64,000 nt of DNA. It comes from Merluccius polli (Eukaryota > Chordata > Actinopteri > Gadiformes > Merlucciidae). Below are positions 49,849 through 61,789 of the stretch, one piece after another (within the stretch, counting starts at the first letter, position 1; each line of letters starts with the position of its first letter). The stretch spans positions 433,643 to 497,642 of the forward strand of contig JAOPHQ010003131.1 in assembly GCA_030340625.1 (NCBI GenBank), given 5' to 3'. A model generated the notes under the pieces. It was not told where the DNA came from, made no database searches, and was given only the letters and a program-made list of their open reading frames with translations. Both the position numbers and the translations under genes were made by a program.

Positions 49849-50753
49849 CAACAATCTGTCCACAAACTACAACCATACAAATGTGTACAGTTTAAATCCT
49901 ATCAATGCCAGATTTAGTTGGGGTAGCCAATGACATTTTTTTGATAGTTAAGGTGTATCCTACACTACTAGTTAATGTGGGGGCAGTGATCGTTAGGACT
50001 AGCTATCAAAAACATAGCACATTTAAATTAATATTTCAAAGAGAGAGAGAGAGAGAGAGAGAGATACAGCAGAAATGCTGTGATAAAGAGTAGAGTATTG
50101 GATTATCCCAAAAGAGAGAGGGAGAGGAGGGGCGGTGGAGGGTACCATTCTATGTTTTTAAAGGAAAAGGAGCTTATGATGAATGAATTCAGCATGTCAG
50201 CCATGTCTGCATGTCCTGCAGACAAGCAGATGTAGAACGCAAACTCCTTGGATCTCTATCGTACACCATAAACCCCCTCGGGCCCAGGGATGCACAGAGT
50301 TATTCCTGAATGAAAGCCCAGCATTCATCAATGAGTGTATATGCTGTGTTAACAAGGACAACATTGAAATGTAGAGTATTTTGATGCATACCTTAGATAG
50401 ACTGACTTATAAATACGCCTGCTTGCTGTGTGTATGCTGCAGTCTTACTATTGTCATTTATGGATCTTTAAGTCTTGAATGACAATGTGAGTATTCATCA
50501 TAGTGAGTTATCCAAGAGACAATAAACTGACTTAGGCTTAAGACGTTATTGTCTACTTCTCTTTCCAAGTCACTGTTCATGACTACAGACCACCTGTTCA
50601 ACAGCATGTTAGTTAAGTTTATTGATTAGGAGTGTCATGGTCAGGTAGTGGGGGGGATGAGGAATGAAGTTTGGCTTGGAGCTCTAGAGTGGGTGTCTGG
50701 CGGCCTGCACTCGATGTATGGATCCCCCTTCTAGACCCGGGGAATTAGATAGT
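48776..50753. other. Intergenic with SINE remnant and GA microsatellites
   Basis: 49030-49170 is a decayed fish SINE (ATTTAGCAGACACC...) with a 23-bp tandem duplication (ACATTGGGGCATTGGGGGTT). 49800-49945 is a (GA)n tract plus the flank shared with 39.6 and 59.3 kb. 50040-50065 is another (GA)n. No gene seen. Confidence 0.55.
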
Positions 50754-50758
50754 AAGTT

Positions 50759-51304
50759 TGTTACGAATAAATAACAGCACATGTATCAACAGGCTGTCAT
50801 ATCCTCACATAGCCACAAGGGAACAGGACCAAATATAAAAGCTGTATTAACCGCACCTGGCCACCAGATGGCAGCACACATAATACACTGGGGGCGGGCG
50901 CTCAACACTAGCCAATCAGAGCACATTACACGTCATAGAGGCCACGCCTGCCCAGGTACTATCGAGCGCACACAAGCAGGAGAGGGCAGAAACTCTATAG
51001 GCAGTAGTGATGGATTTCATGATTCGTTTGCGCGAATCAGTTCGCGTCGTTCAGTTCGCCAAAAAGAGTTGTTCGTTCGTTCGTTCGTTCGTTCAGTCGT
51101 GTTTCCGGTAGCGGTGAATCGTTCACTGAGTCGTTCAGACTCAGCTCGTTCTCATTCGTGAATCGCGAATGCCAGTTGCTCCACGCGTGAATGATACAAT
51201 TCCTCTCCATTTGCTTCATAGATAATAGACCTAAAGCTAAACAAATAAAGTGAGTTAAAAGCGATTCTGTGTCGGCGGCCTTCTTCCTCAAAGTACATCA
51301 CAAC
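50759..51304 (+). repeat. Solo LTR, copy 2, with internal insertion
   Basis: Homologous to 18389-18792. It starts TGTTACGAATAAATAAC and ends ACATCACAAC. A 5-bp duplication AAGTT flanks it (50754-50758 and 51305-51309). AATAAA lies at 51244-51249, about 55 bp before the end, as in many LTRs. A segment at about 51003-51165 with GTTCGTTC repeats and ATTCGTG words is absent from copy 1 and is probably an inserted short element. Confidence 0.72.
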
Positions 51305-51309
51305 AAGTT

Positions 51310-52689
51310 GGAGACGGGGAGGTGGAGGGTGCGGGTGAAGAATGCGATACAAGAGTCGGGTAGAAAAAGCAGGGTTTAAATCCAGGTGGTTATTGGTAAG
51401 TAGGTGGAATAACAAGCATGGTCTTCTTTTTCCCGAACTTAAGTTCACTTCCTTAATAGTCGGGGAAATTGGAATGTGTTGTTTGTCCATACCAGAGTGT
51501 TGGAATGAGAGTGGTCGGCCATTTTTTTTGTTTGTTAGACCGCTCTTTTTGTTTTTTTTAAAGTCTGCTTTCTCCCTACCTCATCACATCCAGCTGGTCT
51601 ATTGATCGGAGAGGCTAATGACATTGGCAGTCTTGGCTGGCCTTTATCGCTAGTCCTTGAGGAAGTAGAATACAGTGATCATTCACCATGAAGGGGTGCG
51701 GTCATCTATGATACATATGGGAAAACCAAAGTTATCAAAGGAGGTAGGAGTAAGGCTCAAGGAGGCCTGTAGAAGTACAGGTAGACCGGGTTCGAACACA
51801 AACCCTTTCCACTAGGAGTCAAAGAGCCTATAACCACTAGACCACCGTGTCCTCATGTTCACTCACTTCCTACAATTGTGCTACATGCTCTTCATGTCAC
51901 ACAAATATTATGGAGTATATTTATGATATATGTGCAATATGTGCTTCAGACTTAAGCAGTGAAAACACAAAGCAAAAACTGAAAACATGCAAGGGAAGCA
52001 CAGAGTTGTTTAATTTGGAGTGTGCTGCTCTTCATCTCTGTGTTCAACTGGTTTTCGGATGTAAATTACTCCCCTGCTTCCTTCCATCACATCATATTTC
52101 TACTGTCGCATTTGTCTTGGATTTATTTCTTGGCGATTTCCCATAATGTTTTTGGTACTGCTTTTGAAGTGCAGTATGTTTTGACTCTTGCAGTATCTGT
52201 CTGCTGTTATGTTTGAAGTGGACAGATGCCTTTTTCTATTTGCTGTGTTTTTAACATAAACAACATTGCTGAGTTTCGACAAGCAATTTAACGTCTCTAA
52301 TGCTGATGTATTACCATATGATTCTATTTTTGCTATTTAGTCCTTTGTGAGCCACTGTAGATATGACTAAAGCACACCACATCAGTGGAGTGATTGATTT
52401 ACTTGTGATGTCTGTTGGTCAACAATGGGGAGGGGGGGTCAAATCAACAAATCTTTAAAACCATCAATTAATTCAGCGATGTGAGGAGAGAGATTTCCTG
52501 CAGGTCAGTGGACAGCCAGGTGGTAAAATATAATAGACTAAGCCCAGTGTCCAAATTACCACCTGGTTTTTGGGGGGTCTCCAAATAATAATTTTTTTAA
52601 TTGTTGCATAAAAGCAGGATTTTAACACATTTTGAGATTGATCTAAGTCTTTTCTCTCGTACTACTTCATATGGTTTGTTGATCTGATT
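51310..52689. other. Intergenic with a tRNA-like SINE head
   Basis: Mostly unassigned. 51785-51853 on the minus strand has an A box (TGGTCTAGTGGTTATAGG) and a B box (TGTTCGAACCC), so it is a tRNA-derived SINE head rather than a working tRNA gene; the acceptor ends do not pair. Confidence 0.5.
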
Positions 52690-53100
52690 GGTTGTAGTTA
52701 GCCCATGATAGAAGATGATAGAGCACCGTCTTTCGGATGAGATGTTAAACCGAGGTCCTGCCTCCCTGTGGTCACTAAAGATCCCGTGGCACTCATCGCA
52801 AGAGTAGGGGTGCTAACCCCGGTGTCCCGGCCAAACTCCCACTCTTGTACCAACATGGCCACCTAATCATCCCCTGGTCTCTAATTGGTTAGCTTCATTC
52901 CTCACCTCTCCGCTGTGCCAGTGTGTGGTGAGCGTTCTGGCGCATACTGGCTGCCGTGCATCACGTGGGTGCTACACTCTGGTAGCGGATGAGGTGTCAT
53001 ATCTCCCCCACACACACACACACACACACTATGTAAGCGCTTTGAGTGACCTCCAATAAAAGCACTATATAAATCTAATCAATTATTATTATTATAAATT
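52690..53100. repeat. L2-like non-LTR 3' fragment
   Basis: Contains CGGATGAGATGTTAAACCGA, then TGTAAGCGCTTTGAGTGACC and AAAAGCACTATATAAAT and ends in ATTATTATT. This is the tail type of fish L2-like LINEs and derived SINEs. A CA microsatellite interrupts it at about 53008-53028. Confidence 0.65.
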
Positions 53101-53149
53101 ACCTGCCAAGTATTTTTTGAAAGTGCCTGCCCTTTTCCAAACATTTTTC

Positions 53150-54410
53150 ACGGACGACTTCCCAGATGGTTCTGTGTAACCATCTGGCAGACTCAGACCA
53201 TAAGCTCAATCCCTGCACCTTCTTCTCTCATTGGCTGTCTCCTGCCGAGAGGAATTATGAGATCGGCAAATGGGAACTTCTGGCTGTGAAGCTAGCCTTG
53301 GAGAAGTGGAGGACTTGGTTGGAGGGGGCAGAGCATCCATTCCTGGTCTGGACTGGTTAGAACCTTGAGTATATAGGTTAAACTCTCGACAAGCCAGGTG
53401 GGCCCTTTTTTTTAATCGATTGGATTTTGTTATTTCATATCGGCCTGGTTCTAAGACTGGTAAACCTGATGCTCTCTCCCGCCGGTACGACGCAGCTGAC
53501 CGAACCAATGATCCCGAACCCATTCTCCCTGTCTCCCGCCTGATTGCAACTGTCACCTGGGACATGGAGAAGGTTGTCAGTGAGGCCCAGCAGCAGCGGC
53601 CTGATCCCGGGGGTGGGCCCACCAACTAGCTGTTTGTTCTGAACATGGTGAGCTCCCATGCCCTTCAGTGGGACCATGCTTCAAAGCGCACCTGTCATCC
53701 CAGGGTCACCCGATCCTTTGTTTCTGCCTGTGCCACCTGCGCCCAAAATAAAAAACCCTCGCCAAGCCCCACCTGGTCTGCTACAACCACTACCAGTCCC
53801 ACATCACCCTTGGTCCCACATCTCTATAGACTTTGTTACAAGCGTCACTTCTTCTGATGACAACTCAGTCACTGTGACTGTTGTCGACCTTTTTTCAAGA
53901 GGGCCCATTTCATTCTCCTGCCCATGTTCTACGCATTCATGGACTTTCTTCTGACATTGTTTCTGACCGTTGCCCCCAGATCCCCTCTCAGTTTTGGAGG
54001 GCCTTCTGCCATCTCCAGCTTATCATCTTGTTTCCAGCCCCATCATCCCACCACCTGGAGCCAGTTGGTCCGGGTGGACAACAACACCCTCCAGAGTTCT
54101 GCCTCCAGTCTGTCTCCTTTCTAGTGCTTTATCGGTTACCAGCCCCCCTTCAAGACCAGGAGGAAGAGGTCAACGTGCTGTCTGCCCAGGAGTTCATTCG
54201 TCAGTGCCGTCGTACCTGGAGAAGAGCCTGCATCACTCTGCTTCGCACCACCTCCAGGTATTGACAACAATCGTCATTGGAGACCTGCTCCCCGGAACCG
54301 CCCTGCCCAGAAAGTATGGTTGTCTACGCATGATATTCCTCTCTGTGTCGAGTCCCAGTAATTATGTTCTTCAAACTTTGATTGTGTTTCACCTATGGTG
54401 ATTGTTATTT
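53150..54410 (+). pseudogene. Ty3/gypsy retrotransposon pol remnant (RNase H to integrase)
   Basis: 53166-53360 encodes the RNase H region (FFSHWLSPAERNYEIGKWEL, then LALEKWRTWLEGAEHPFLVW). 53420-53629 continues with DFVISYRPGSKTGKPDALSR. After a stop, 53645 on has the integrase zinc-binding remnant (a CATCAQNK block) and then the core start in another frame (PWSHISIDFVTSVT). 53940-54270 contains fragments of the integrase core and the YQPP...EEEV region. Stops and frame changes throughout; protease, reverse transcriptase and LTRs are not seen. Confidence 0.85.
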
Positions 54411-55862
54411 GTTTCCTCCTATGTATTTAAGCCCTCCGTTTTGTTTGCCCTTTGTCTGATCTTCCTGTCCTGTAGCCAAACCCAGTCTAAGTGTCTTAGT
54501 TATTGATTAACCATTTTGTTAAACTTTTGATAAGTCTGCCAATTTTTTCGGCTTGATCCCGTTTTTTTGTTTTTATATAATATAATATAAATATTTTATA
54601 ATACTTGTTATGTTCAAACCTCCTTTGAGTCTGCACTTGAGTCCGGAACCTGATCCTTACAGTTTCACTATATTCTAGCAGATCTGCCACATTCATGGAA
54701 TTAGGATAACATACATTACATGGATGATAATAATAGACTAGCATGTGAAAGTTGGCAGCTACTAAAGAGGATGGTCTGTTCAGGGGAACAATGTTTACAA
54801 CAGTCTCTAGGAGTTTATTATGTGTTGCCTCTAGGACATATACATAATCAAAGAGTTGTATAATTAATGGAAAAACAATCATAATCTCTTAACGTTGATG
54901 TTGATCAATGGACACACTTCCTTAGGCATCTCATTTATCTATTTCAGATCTATTGTCCGCAGTAAATATGTCCACAATAACAAAAGACAACCACAGCTAT
55001 CTGGCCCAGGTGCCATGCTAAGTATTTCTTCCCCTCCAGAAAAAAACTGCACATGATGTTATTTTCCTCTGGCTCTGCAGAATCAGTGCCAAGTACCAAT
55101 TAATTTTGAAAATTGGAAATGTAAATTCCTCTTGCTCTCAGTGAAGCCCTGATGCATCGCTAACTAACTGGTTTCCAGCCAGTCTTTATCAAGTGTGTTA
55201 GAAAAAAATGGGTTTTGTGAATAAACAGCTCAGGGTGAGGTCTGCACTAGATCCCATTAGTAAAACAGTTTAATTGCACTTTGCAGCTAACACAATAAAA
55301 TGGGCAAAATAAAGAGACCAATAAGTATTGAGATAGATCTTATTTGGGCTGTATTAATTAGTGAGATCATTTTATGATTAAGATTTCCAAATGTTTTCCA
55401 TAATTTCTTGATTCTGTTGTAGATATTTCTTGGTCTAGACTTCTCAAACAGCAGTTGTAAAAGCAATGCCCACCTCCTCTTTCTTTACCCCAACCTCCTT
55501 CCAACTTCCATTACATATAGAGGTGGCCAATAGGAGGATGAGGACCAAACTCCTACTCATCATGGACAACCCCTCTACATGACACTGTGGCAGAGCAGAA
55601 AAGATCCTTTAGCAACAGACTGGTACAACCACGTTGCCTGCTGCAATATGGCTTTCTCGACGTCACATTGTAATGACCGCCTCCATTTTGGAAGCATAGG
55701 AGCAATGGAATGTTAGTTATTATGTCGGTAGTCTATCAGACTTTTCAACTCCTCTTCCGGCTGGCTCCATTGTTGTGATCAGTGTCAGACTGGGGGATGT
55801 TCATTTAAATGTTGTATTTACATTTTTGATACAGATGTTTATTTTATTCTATTGTCACTTAC

Positions 55863-55900
<38 letters not shown>

Positions 55901-57407
55901 AAAATGAATAAAGTACCTATCTAATCTAATACATGTTTATGCTGCATCTCCTCCTGAGTTAACCTCTTCTCATCCAACTCTCTTCTTCTTTTCTTATTGT
56001 TATATTCATCCAATTCCTCTCTCTCTCTCTCTTTCTCTTTCTCTCTCTCTCGCTCTCTCGCTCTCGCTCTCTCTTATCCCATGCATATTGGCTGCATAAA
56101 ACAGATCTGTATCTCTTCTCTCTGTCTGACTGTGTGTGTGTGTATGTGTGTGTTTTGTCTTAAATAGGACAATCTATTCTGCTCGGGCACATTTCTGGAC
56201 CACCTGCTGTATTGCGACAAGGCCACCAGAGACTCGGACCACCAAGAGAACCCCATGTGTTCTATAAATAATATACTATAAATATTAGCGGTTGTGCTTT
56301 AGTGAGAAGATTAACGTCATATATCCTGTTTAATCCAGTTGAGCTTAGAAAAAGAGTCTGATCTGTGTGATGAAATGGAACAGATAGTTTGGCCTGATTC
56401 ACAACCACTGCATTTAGGACTAATGAGAGACGACCGTGAGCGGTCGTTTCCGTGTTGGTGATCATCGGAGTTGAATGTAGTTATTGTAATAAAACAAAAC
56501 AAAGTTTTACTCTGGAGAGTACTTTTTGTTTAAATACTACAAGAATGTGTACATATAGACCTAAGGGTAGGTGTTCTTTTTTTCCATATGTATATAAACA
56601 CAGCTTGCGGTTGATGACGCACCATCTAAACAAGAAATGACAAAGCAGTGTGTAAGTGGAGTTTATATTGCTCTGCTGGCTTGTTGCCCTTCTTCCCCTA
56701 TAGCTCCTCTCTCCATGTCAGTGAGTTCAAGTTACAATGCAAATTTGCAGTTTGCGTGGTCAGGTCATTGTAGATCACACATGACATGGAACGATGTGGT
56801 CAGTCAAAGTTGCTACGGGGCAAGGAAGGCACTTGTTTGACTGCAACAGTGTGTCCGATACTCGTGTTAATTTATTTATTTGATAGGGACAGAGCATGTC
56901 AATGAAAATCAGTCAAAAAATACAAGATGTAAACATGCCGGAGTTTAGCAAAAAATGCTAAATTACATTCGTAGTCCCGAGGCAGGTAACAAAAACAGAA
57001 ACAATACAAGTGACAATATACAAATACAGATATACAAATACATAAGGTGTGTTGGTACAGAGATGGTCATCATGTTTGAATGAAGAAGTGATGCAAAATA
57101 ATTGTGTATCTGAATACTAACATACAAGTTCTGTCAATCTTTCCAATGAATGATCAAAATCATAAGCGAAGCACATGTTCACTAAGCCTAAATAAAACAT
57201 TTGCACCACCCATTTAATGTTCATGTTCAGATATGCAAATACATTATTTATATTCATTGACATTTTTTTCACTCGCAAAAATGTTTTGTGCTGGGGAAAG
57301 CGGTACTTGGCTGAAAACATATCTTGGGAGAGGGTACATACAGTAAAACTTGTTTGAGAACCACTGGTGTAGTGTATTATTTGTGTATACTTTATAATGT
57401 GCTAGGT
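54411..57407. other. Intergenic, mostly unassigned
   Basis: 55864-55900 is an ATT microsatellite and 56015-56075 a CT-rich tract. 56872-57010 resembles a non-LTR tail (TTTGATAGGGACAGAGCATG ... GTAGTCCCGAGGCAGGTAAC). 57345-57362 (TTTGAGAACCACTGG) looks like the end of another copy of the neighbouring hAT family. No gene found. Confidence 0.5.
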
Positions 57408-57610
57408 CAGTGGTTCTCAACCGGTGGGGCGCGCCCCCCTGGGGGGCGCGGACACTCTCCCGGGGGGGCGCGGGTTCAAAAAGGAGGACAAATACGCGTC
57501 CGGCTTTAGGCGGACTGTCCGGTTTTTCAAAGCCCTGTCCGGCGTCCGGCGCAGCGTCAAGCCGGACGCGTATTTGTCCTCCTTTTTGAGAGCGCAAAAA
57601 GGAGGTAGTA

Positions 57611-57990
57611 ACGCGGTGTGTTACTATTGCGCGCATCCCCCCCCCCAGTCAGCCGTAGGTCCGCGGTGTGTTACTATTGCGCGCACCCCCCCAGTCGGCC
57701 GTAGGTCCGCGGTGTGTTACTATTGCGCGCACCCCCCCCCCCCCCAGTCAGCCGTAGGTCCGCGGTGTTACTATTGCGCGCACCCCCCCCCCCCCCCCCC
57801 CCAGTCAGCCGTAGGTCCGCGGTGTGTTACTATTGCGCGCACCCCCCCAGTCGGCCGTAGGTCCGCGGTGTGTTACGATTGCGCGCACCCCCCCCCCCCC
57901 CCCCCCCCCCAGTCAGCCGTAGGTCCGCGGTGTGTTAGTATTGCGCGCACCCCCCCCAGTCGGCCGTAGGTCCGCGGTGTGTTACTATTG
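57611..57990. repeat. Minisatellite of eight units with variable C runs
   Basis: Each unit reads about CCGCGGTGTGTTACTATTGC, GCGCA, a C run of 7 to 23, then AGTCAGCC or AGTCGGCC and GTAGGT. Units start near 57612, 57661, 57707, 57760, 57817, 57863, 57925 and 57972 (the last is incomplete). Confidence 0.93.
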
Positions 57991-58004
57991 CGCGCACCAA
58001 CCCC

Positions 58005-58505
58005 CCTATCTCAATCTGTATGTGTGTAATAAGATTTGTGTGTATTCACATTTGTGTGTATTCAAATTTGTGTGTGCGTAATATGATTTGTCTGGCTGTA
58101 TTCACATTTGGAAAAAAAAACAAAAAAAATCAGTGTGTCTGTATTCACATTTGTGTGTTTGTGATAAGATTTGTGTTTTGGCCAATCAGAGCTCCCCCCT
58201 GAGTTATAACTGATGACAGACATTTACAGATCTCAGTACGCATGTACAGATCTGTTTACACATTCACAGATGTGTGTACACTTACAGATCTCTGTACACA
58301 TTTGTAGATTTGTCTTTACTTGCAAAACGAATACAGACACTCACACAAATGTGAATACAGACACACAAATCTTATCACAAACACACAAATGTGAATACAG
58401 ACACACTGATTTTTTTACACACACACAAATGTGAATACAGACAGACAAATCTTATTACGCACACACAAATGTGAATACCGGTACACAGATTGAGATACGC
58501 ACACA
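58005..58505. repeat. Long imperfect inverted repeat of TTTGTGTGTATTCACA-type sequence
   Basis: The left half (for example 58131-58176) and the right half (58361-58407) are complementary over about 46 bp without a gap, and outer parts such as TATCTCAATCTGTA (58007) and ACAGATTGAGATA (58483) also pair. The centre is near 58255. Confidence 0.85.
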
Positions 58506-58645
58506 CAAATAATATTGTCTCAATAATACCCCCATATAGGTCCGAGGAGTGTTACGATCGCGCAGGGGGGGGGGGGGGCCCGACTGCAATGAACCAGTTT
58601 TGGGGGGGCCCAGCCTGAAAAAGGTTGAGAACCCTTGTGCTAGGT

Positions 58646-59063
58646 CAACTCCATCCAGCAGAAGGTATTTTGGCAGGAGCCCACAATGGGCTGACTGATA
58701 AGGGTAAATCACCCCTGCATGTCTGACCTTGTACACTCATAAAATATAAAACTACAAGAACATCCTGACGCCCAATCTGCCATGACATACGGGCCAAATA
58801 AATTAAAGTCTGCACGTTAATACACACTATAAGTCTTATGTTTGTGTGTGTGTGTGTGTGTGTACGGTGCATGTTTGGGAGTGTGTATACCTGCGCGCAT
58901 GTGTGCATGTATGGAAGTGTGTACTTGTTTGTGTGGTGTGTGTGTGTGTGTATGTTTGTGTGTGTGTGCGTGGTCATGTTTGTCTGTACGTGCTTCTGTG
59001 TGTGTGTATGTGAAATATGTGCACAGCCTTCTGTGTGTGCGTGTGTGTGTGTATGTGCACCTG

Positions 59064-59100
<37 letters not shown>

Positions 59101-59796
59101 TGATCTGTCTGGCCTGAACAGCTAAATGCAGACCTCCTATCACTCTGGCATCACTTAATCTTGGAACATCTTTGTGAGGACTTGGACTGCCATTCTTTGT
59201 GAGGACCGAGTGGGGTATCACTGCCATCTCTGATAGCTGTGTGTGTGGGTCCTACTACAAAGACATACAAGAATATTACAAGAGAGTACAGGGGCAGAGA
59301 GAGAGAGAGAGAGAGAGATCCGACAATCTGTCCACAAACTAGAAACATACAAGTAAGTGAGTAAGAGAGAGCACACATTTTGGATGGAAGGGCGAATTAA
59401 GTGAAAATGTATATATATATATATACAGTATATATCTTGTGGAGTGCGTGTGTTGATAGCTGGTTTACAGCCTCACCTGACCTGAGTCAGACTGATTAGA
59501 CTCTGGGCCAGGTGGGGCTGCACACCTGTGGTGCAGAGCAATCACCCAGGATAAACCAGATATCACCACACACACTCAGGAGAGAGCCACTGTCATGGCA
59601 GCACGTTACATCTGCTCGGCAAATGCCATCTCCAATAAATGCATTCTACAACATGCATTTACAGAATGCAGTATTTGTCTCTCTCCTGAGTGTGTGTTGA
59701 TAGCTGAGCTATCAGAGCTATCAGCACACACACCCCACATACTTGTACGGTGATTCACTGTTATGCTGTCCACAAACTCTGTATTGACTGATGCAC
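58646..59796. other. Intergenic with GT and GA microsatellites
   Basis: 58840-59100 is GT-rich with several pure runs. 59295-59318 is (GA)n followed by CAATCTGTCCACAAACTAGA, the dispersed flank also seen at 39.6 and 49.8 kb. 59569-59698 folds back through CACACACTCAGGAGAGAG and CTCTCTCCTGAGTGTGTG. No gene. Confidence 0.6.
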
Positions 59797-61385
59797 CAGT
59801 GTGCGAAATACAGGGGGGCTCGCCCCCCCCCCCCCCCCCCCCCCCCCCCCCGATTAACCCATGAGACCCCCTGAAAGACTCAAAAGCAAAATTTGAGGGG
59901 GGTCTCAAATTTTGCCAAAAATAAAATAAATATATTTTATTGTCACTAATGATCAGTTCAATGTGTTTAAGCTCACCATGTCCACTATTCAGAATTAAAA
60001 ACATTTATTCACAAATTTGTACTATTTTTTGCCAAGCGGAGCCAGCCAGTCCTGTGCACGTATGCAAATTAGCCATGTGCCGCGCCAAACAGACGAAAGA
60101 CGTAAATGTTGAGAAATGTATGCTTCGGCCTACTACTGCATGGTTATGTAGGCCTTGTGGTTGGTTGTGGACTTGTGGTCTTAGTGAAGCAGTCTAGAGA
60201 ATAACCCGCCGTGGTGATGTTTGGCTTGTTGTGGGCTGTCTGTCAGCATCCGCCGTGGTGCTTTTTTCAATTTCAGAGATGTCCTCTTTGTACGGTTAGA
60301 TGAATGTGCTTTGTGTTCAATGATGTATCTGTCTGAACGTATTTGCTGTAGATGAATGGCTCTACCTGGCCTTTATTCAGTTGATTGCTCTTTAAGTGCG
60401 CCAGATTGGTGCCAATTATTGTATTGTATTTATTTTAATGATTGTCTATTATTTATTGTCAATTAGTGTCTGTAACCGTTCATAAAATGGGAAATGTTTA
60501 ACCCAGTTACATTATTGTTAAAGGATGTTTTGTAAAAGTTGTTTGGTGGTGGTGCGCATATCCCCCCCCCCCCCAAAAAAAACAGTTGCTGTTGGACACA
60601 ACATCAAATGAAAAAGAGAGTCATGTCCGCACACTTGCTCTCGTTCAGTGTTTTTAATGATTTTTCACCGATGTAAAAGGATGTTTTGTCAAATGCTAAT
60701 TTCAGTTTTGCCTCTCCTTGTTATAAAACAACGTGCATCCAAAATTGTTAAGTGTGTGCGTGTGTGTTGTAGGCTATTAGAATGATTATCTCGGCTTGCA
60801 TCCATGAAATATAGTAATGTTTGCGTACTGGCGCCTATTATCGCGCGAGTTGTGGGGAAATTCTATGTTCAAAGTGTAATTTTAGAAGAACGCAACATAT
60901 TCACTTACTTAAAATACCAGTTTATTGATCACGTTTATGTTTACTTTCCCATGAATGAGTCGTTTTTTCCACGGAAATGAACGTTGTTAAAATGATCTAT
61001 GATAATACTGGGGTCGACTCATGTAGCCCCATTATCGCACACGGCCACTTTGAAGGTTTTTTGTCGCGCCGGTGAGTGTTCCATGCTGAAATGGACACAT
61101 AAATGTTCTACAGTGTTTTATATTGATAAGTAAGGTGTACAGAGCCCATTTTTGTCATACTTGTAGCTTAAATACCTGTCTTGTATGATAACCTTTATCC
61201 TTTCTTTTATCTGTTGCTGGTCGCAATCGTATGATAAACCAGAAATTGTGCAATAATAGGGGCCGTGCGATAATAGGCGTTAAGTATGCTATAGGCCTAC
61301 TGCATGAGAAAATTTAGATCGATATTGCGCAACAATCGGGAGATGGGGACCCCCCCCCGAATATTGATGGGTATTTCGCACACTG
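59797..61385. mobile_element. hAT-like element with CAGTGTGCGAAATAC ends
   Basis: CAGTGTGCGAAATAC at the left is mirrored by GTATTTCGCACACTG at the right. The flanks TGATGCAC (59789-59796) and TGATTGCAC (61386-61394) match apart from one base. The interior has a C run of about 29, further C runs and the words TTATCGCAC/GTGCGATAA in inverted positions (about 61030 and 61265). No transposase. Confidence 0.82.
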
Positions 61386-61744
61386 TGATTGCACATTGAT
61401 TCCAAAAGACCAAAGAGCTACAACATTTCCATTGTTTACATGTGTGGCCGGCGGGCTCACTGAATATTGCTAATAGATAGTTTAAGTGAAGCCAGGAGAG
61501 ACGGTTACGATGATTTGATCACCCAGACCTACAGTATATTGTCCTTTAATAACATGCATTTGAATTAATCGTAAGTCGCTTTGAAGAAAAGTGTCTGCCA
61601 AATGACTGACCGGTGTGGTAGTGTTGAAGGGGAGAGACGAGTACACACTGAGGACCTGCTGGTGATTAAGTTGTAGTTTGAGGTGGAAGCAGTTGTTTAC
61701 AATTGGTTCGGAGTTGTCAGTAGCATGCTGGTGTGCGTGCGCAT

Positions 61745-61778
<34 letters not shown>

Positions 61779-61789
61779 TGTATGTTAGA
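61386..61789. other. Short intergenic stretch
   Basis: Contains a fish repeat tail (AAGTCGCTTTGAAGAAAAGT) at 61570-61605 and a GT microsatellite at 61749-61778. Nothing else recognised. Confidence 0.5.

Larger units (their letters stand above)
57408..58637. mobile_element. hAT element with CAGTGGTTCTCAACC ends
   Basis: CAGTGGTTCTCAACC at the left is mirrored by GGTTGAGAACCCTTG at the right. Perfect 8-bp target duplication TGCTAGGT at 57400-57407 and 58638-58645. The interior is a minisatellite plus a long inverted repeat. No transposase. Confidence 0.95.

Noticed and set aside
51785..51853. Functional tRNA gene on the minus strand
   Set aside because: A and B boxes are present, but the ends do not pair into an acceptor stem and the anticodon region is not clear; it is a SINE head.
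58817..59227. Thr/His or Cys/Val-rich frames
   Set aside because: Translation of GT/CA microsatellite on both strands.
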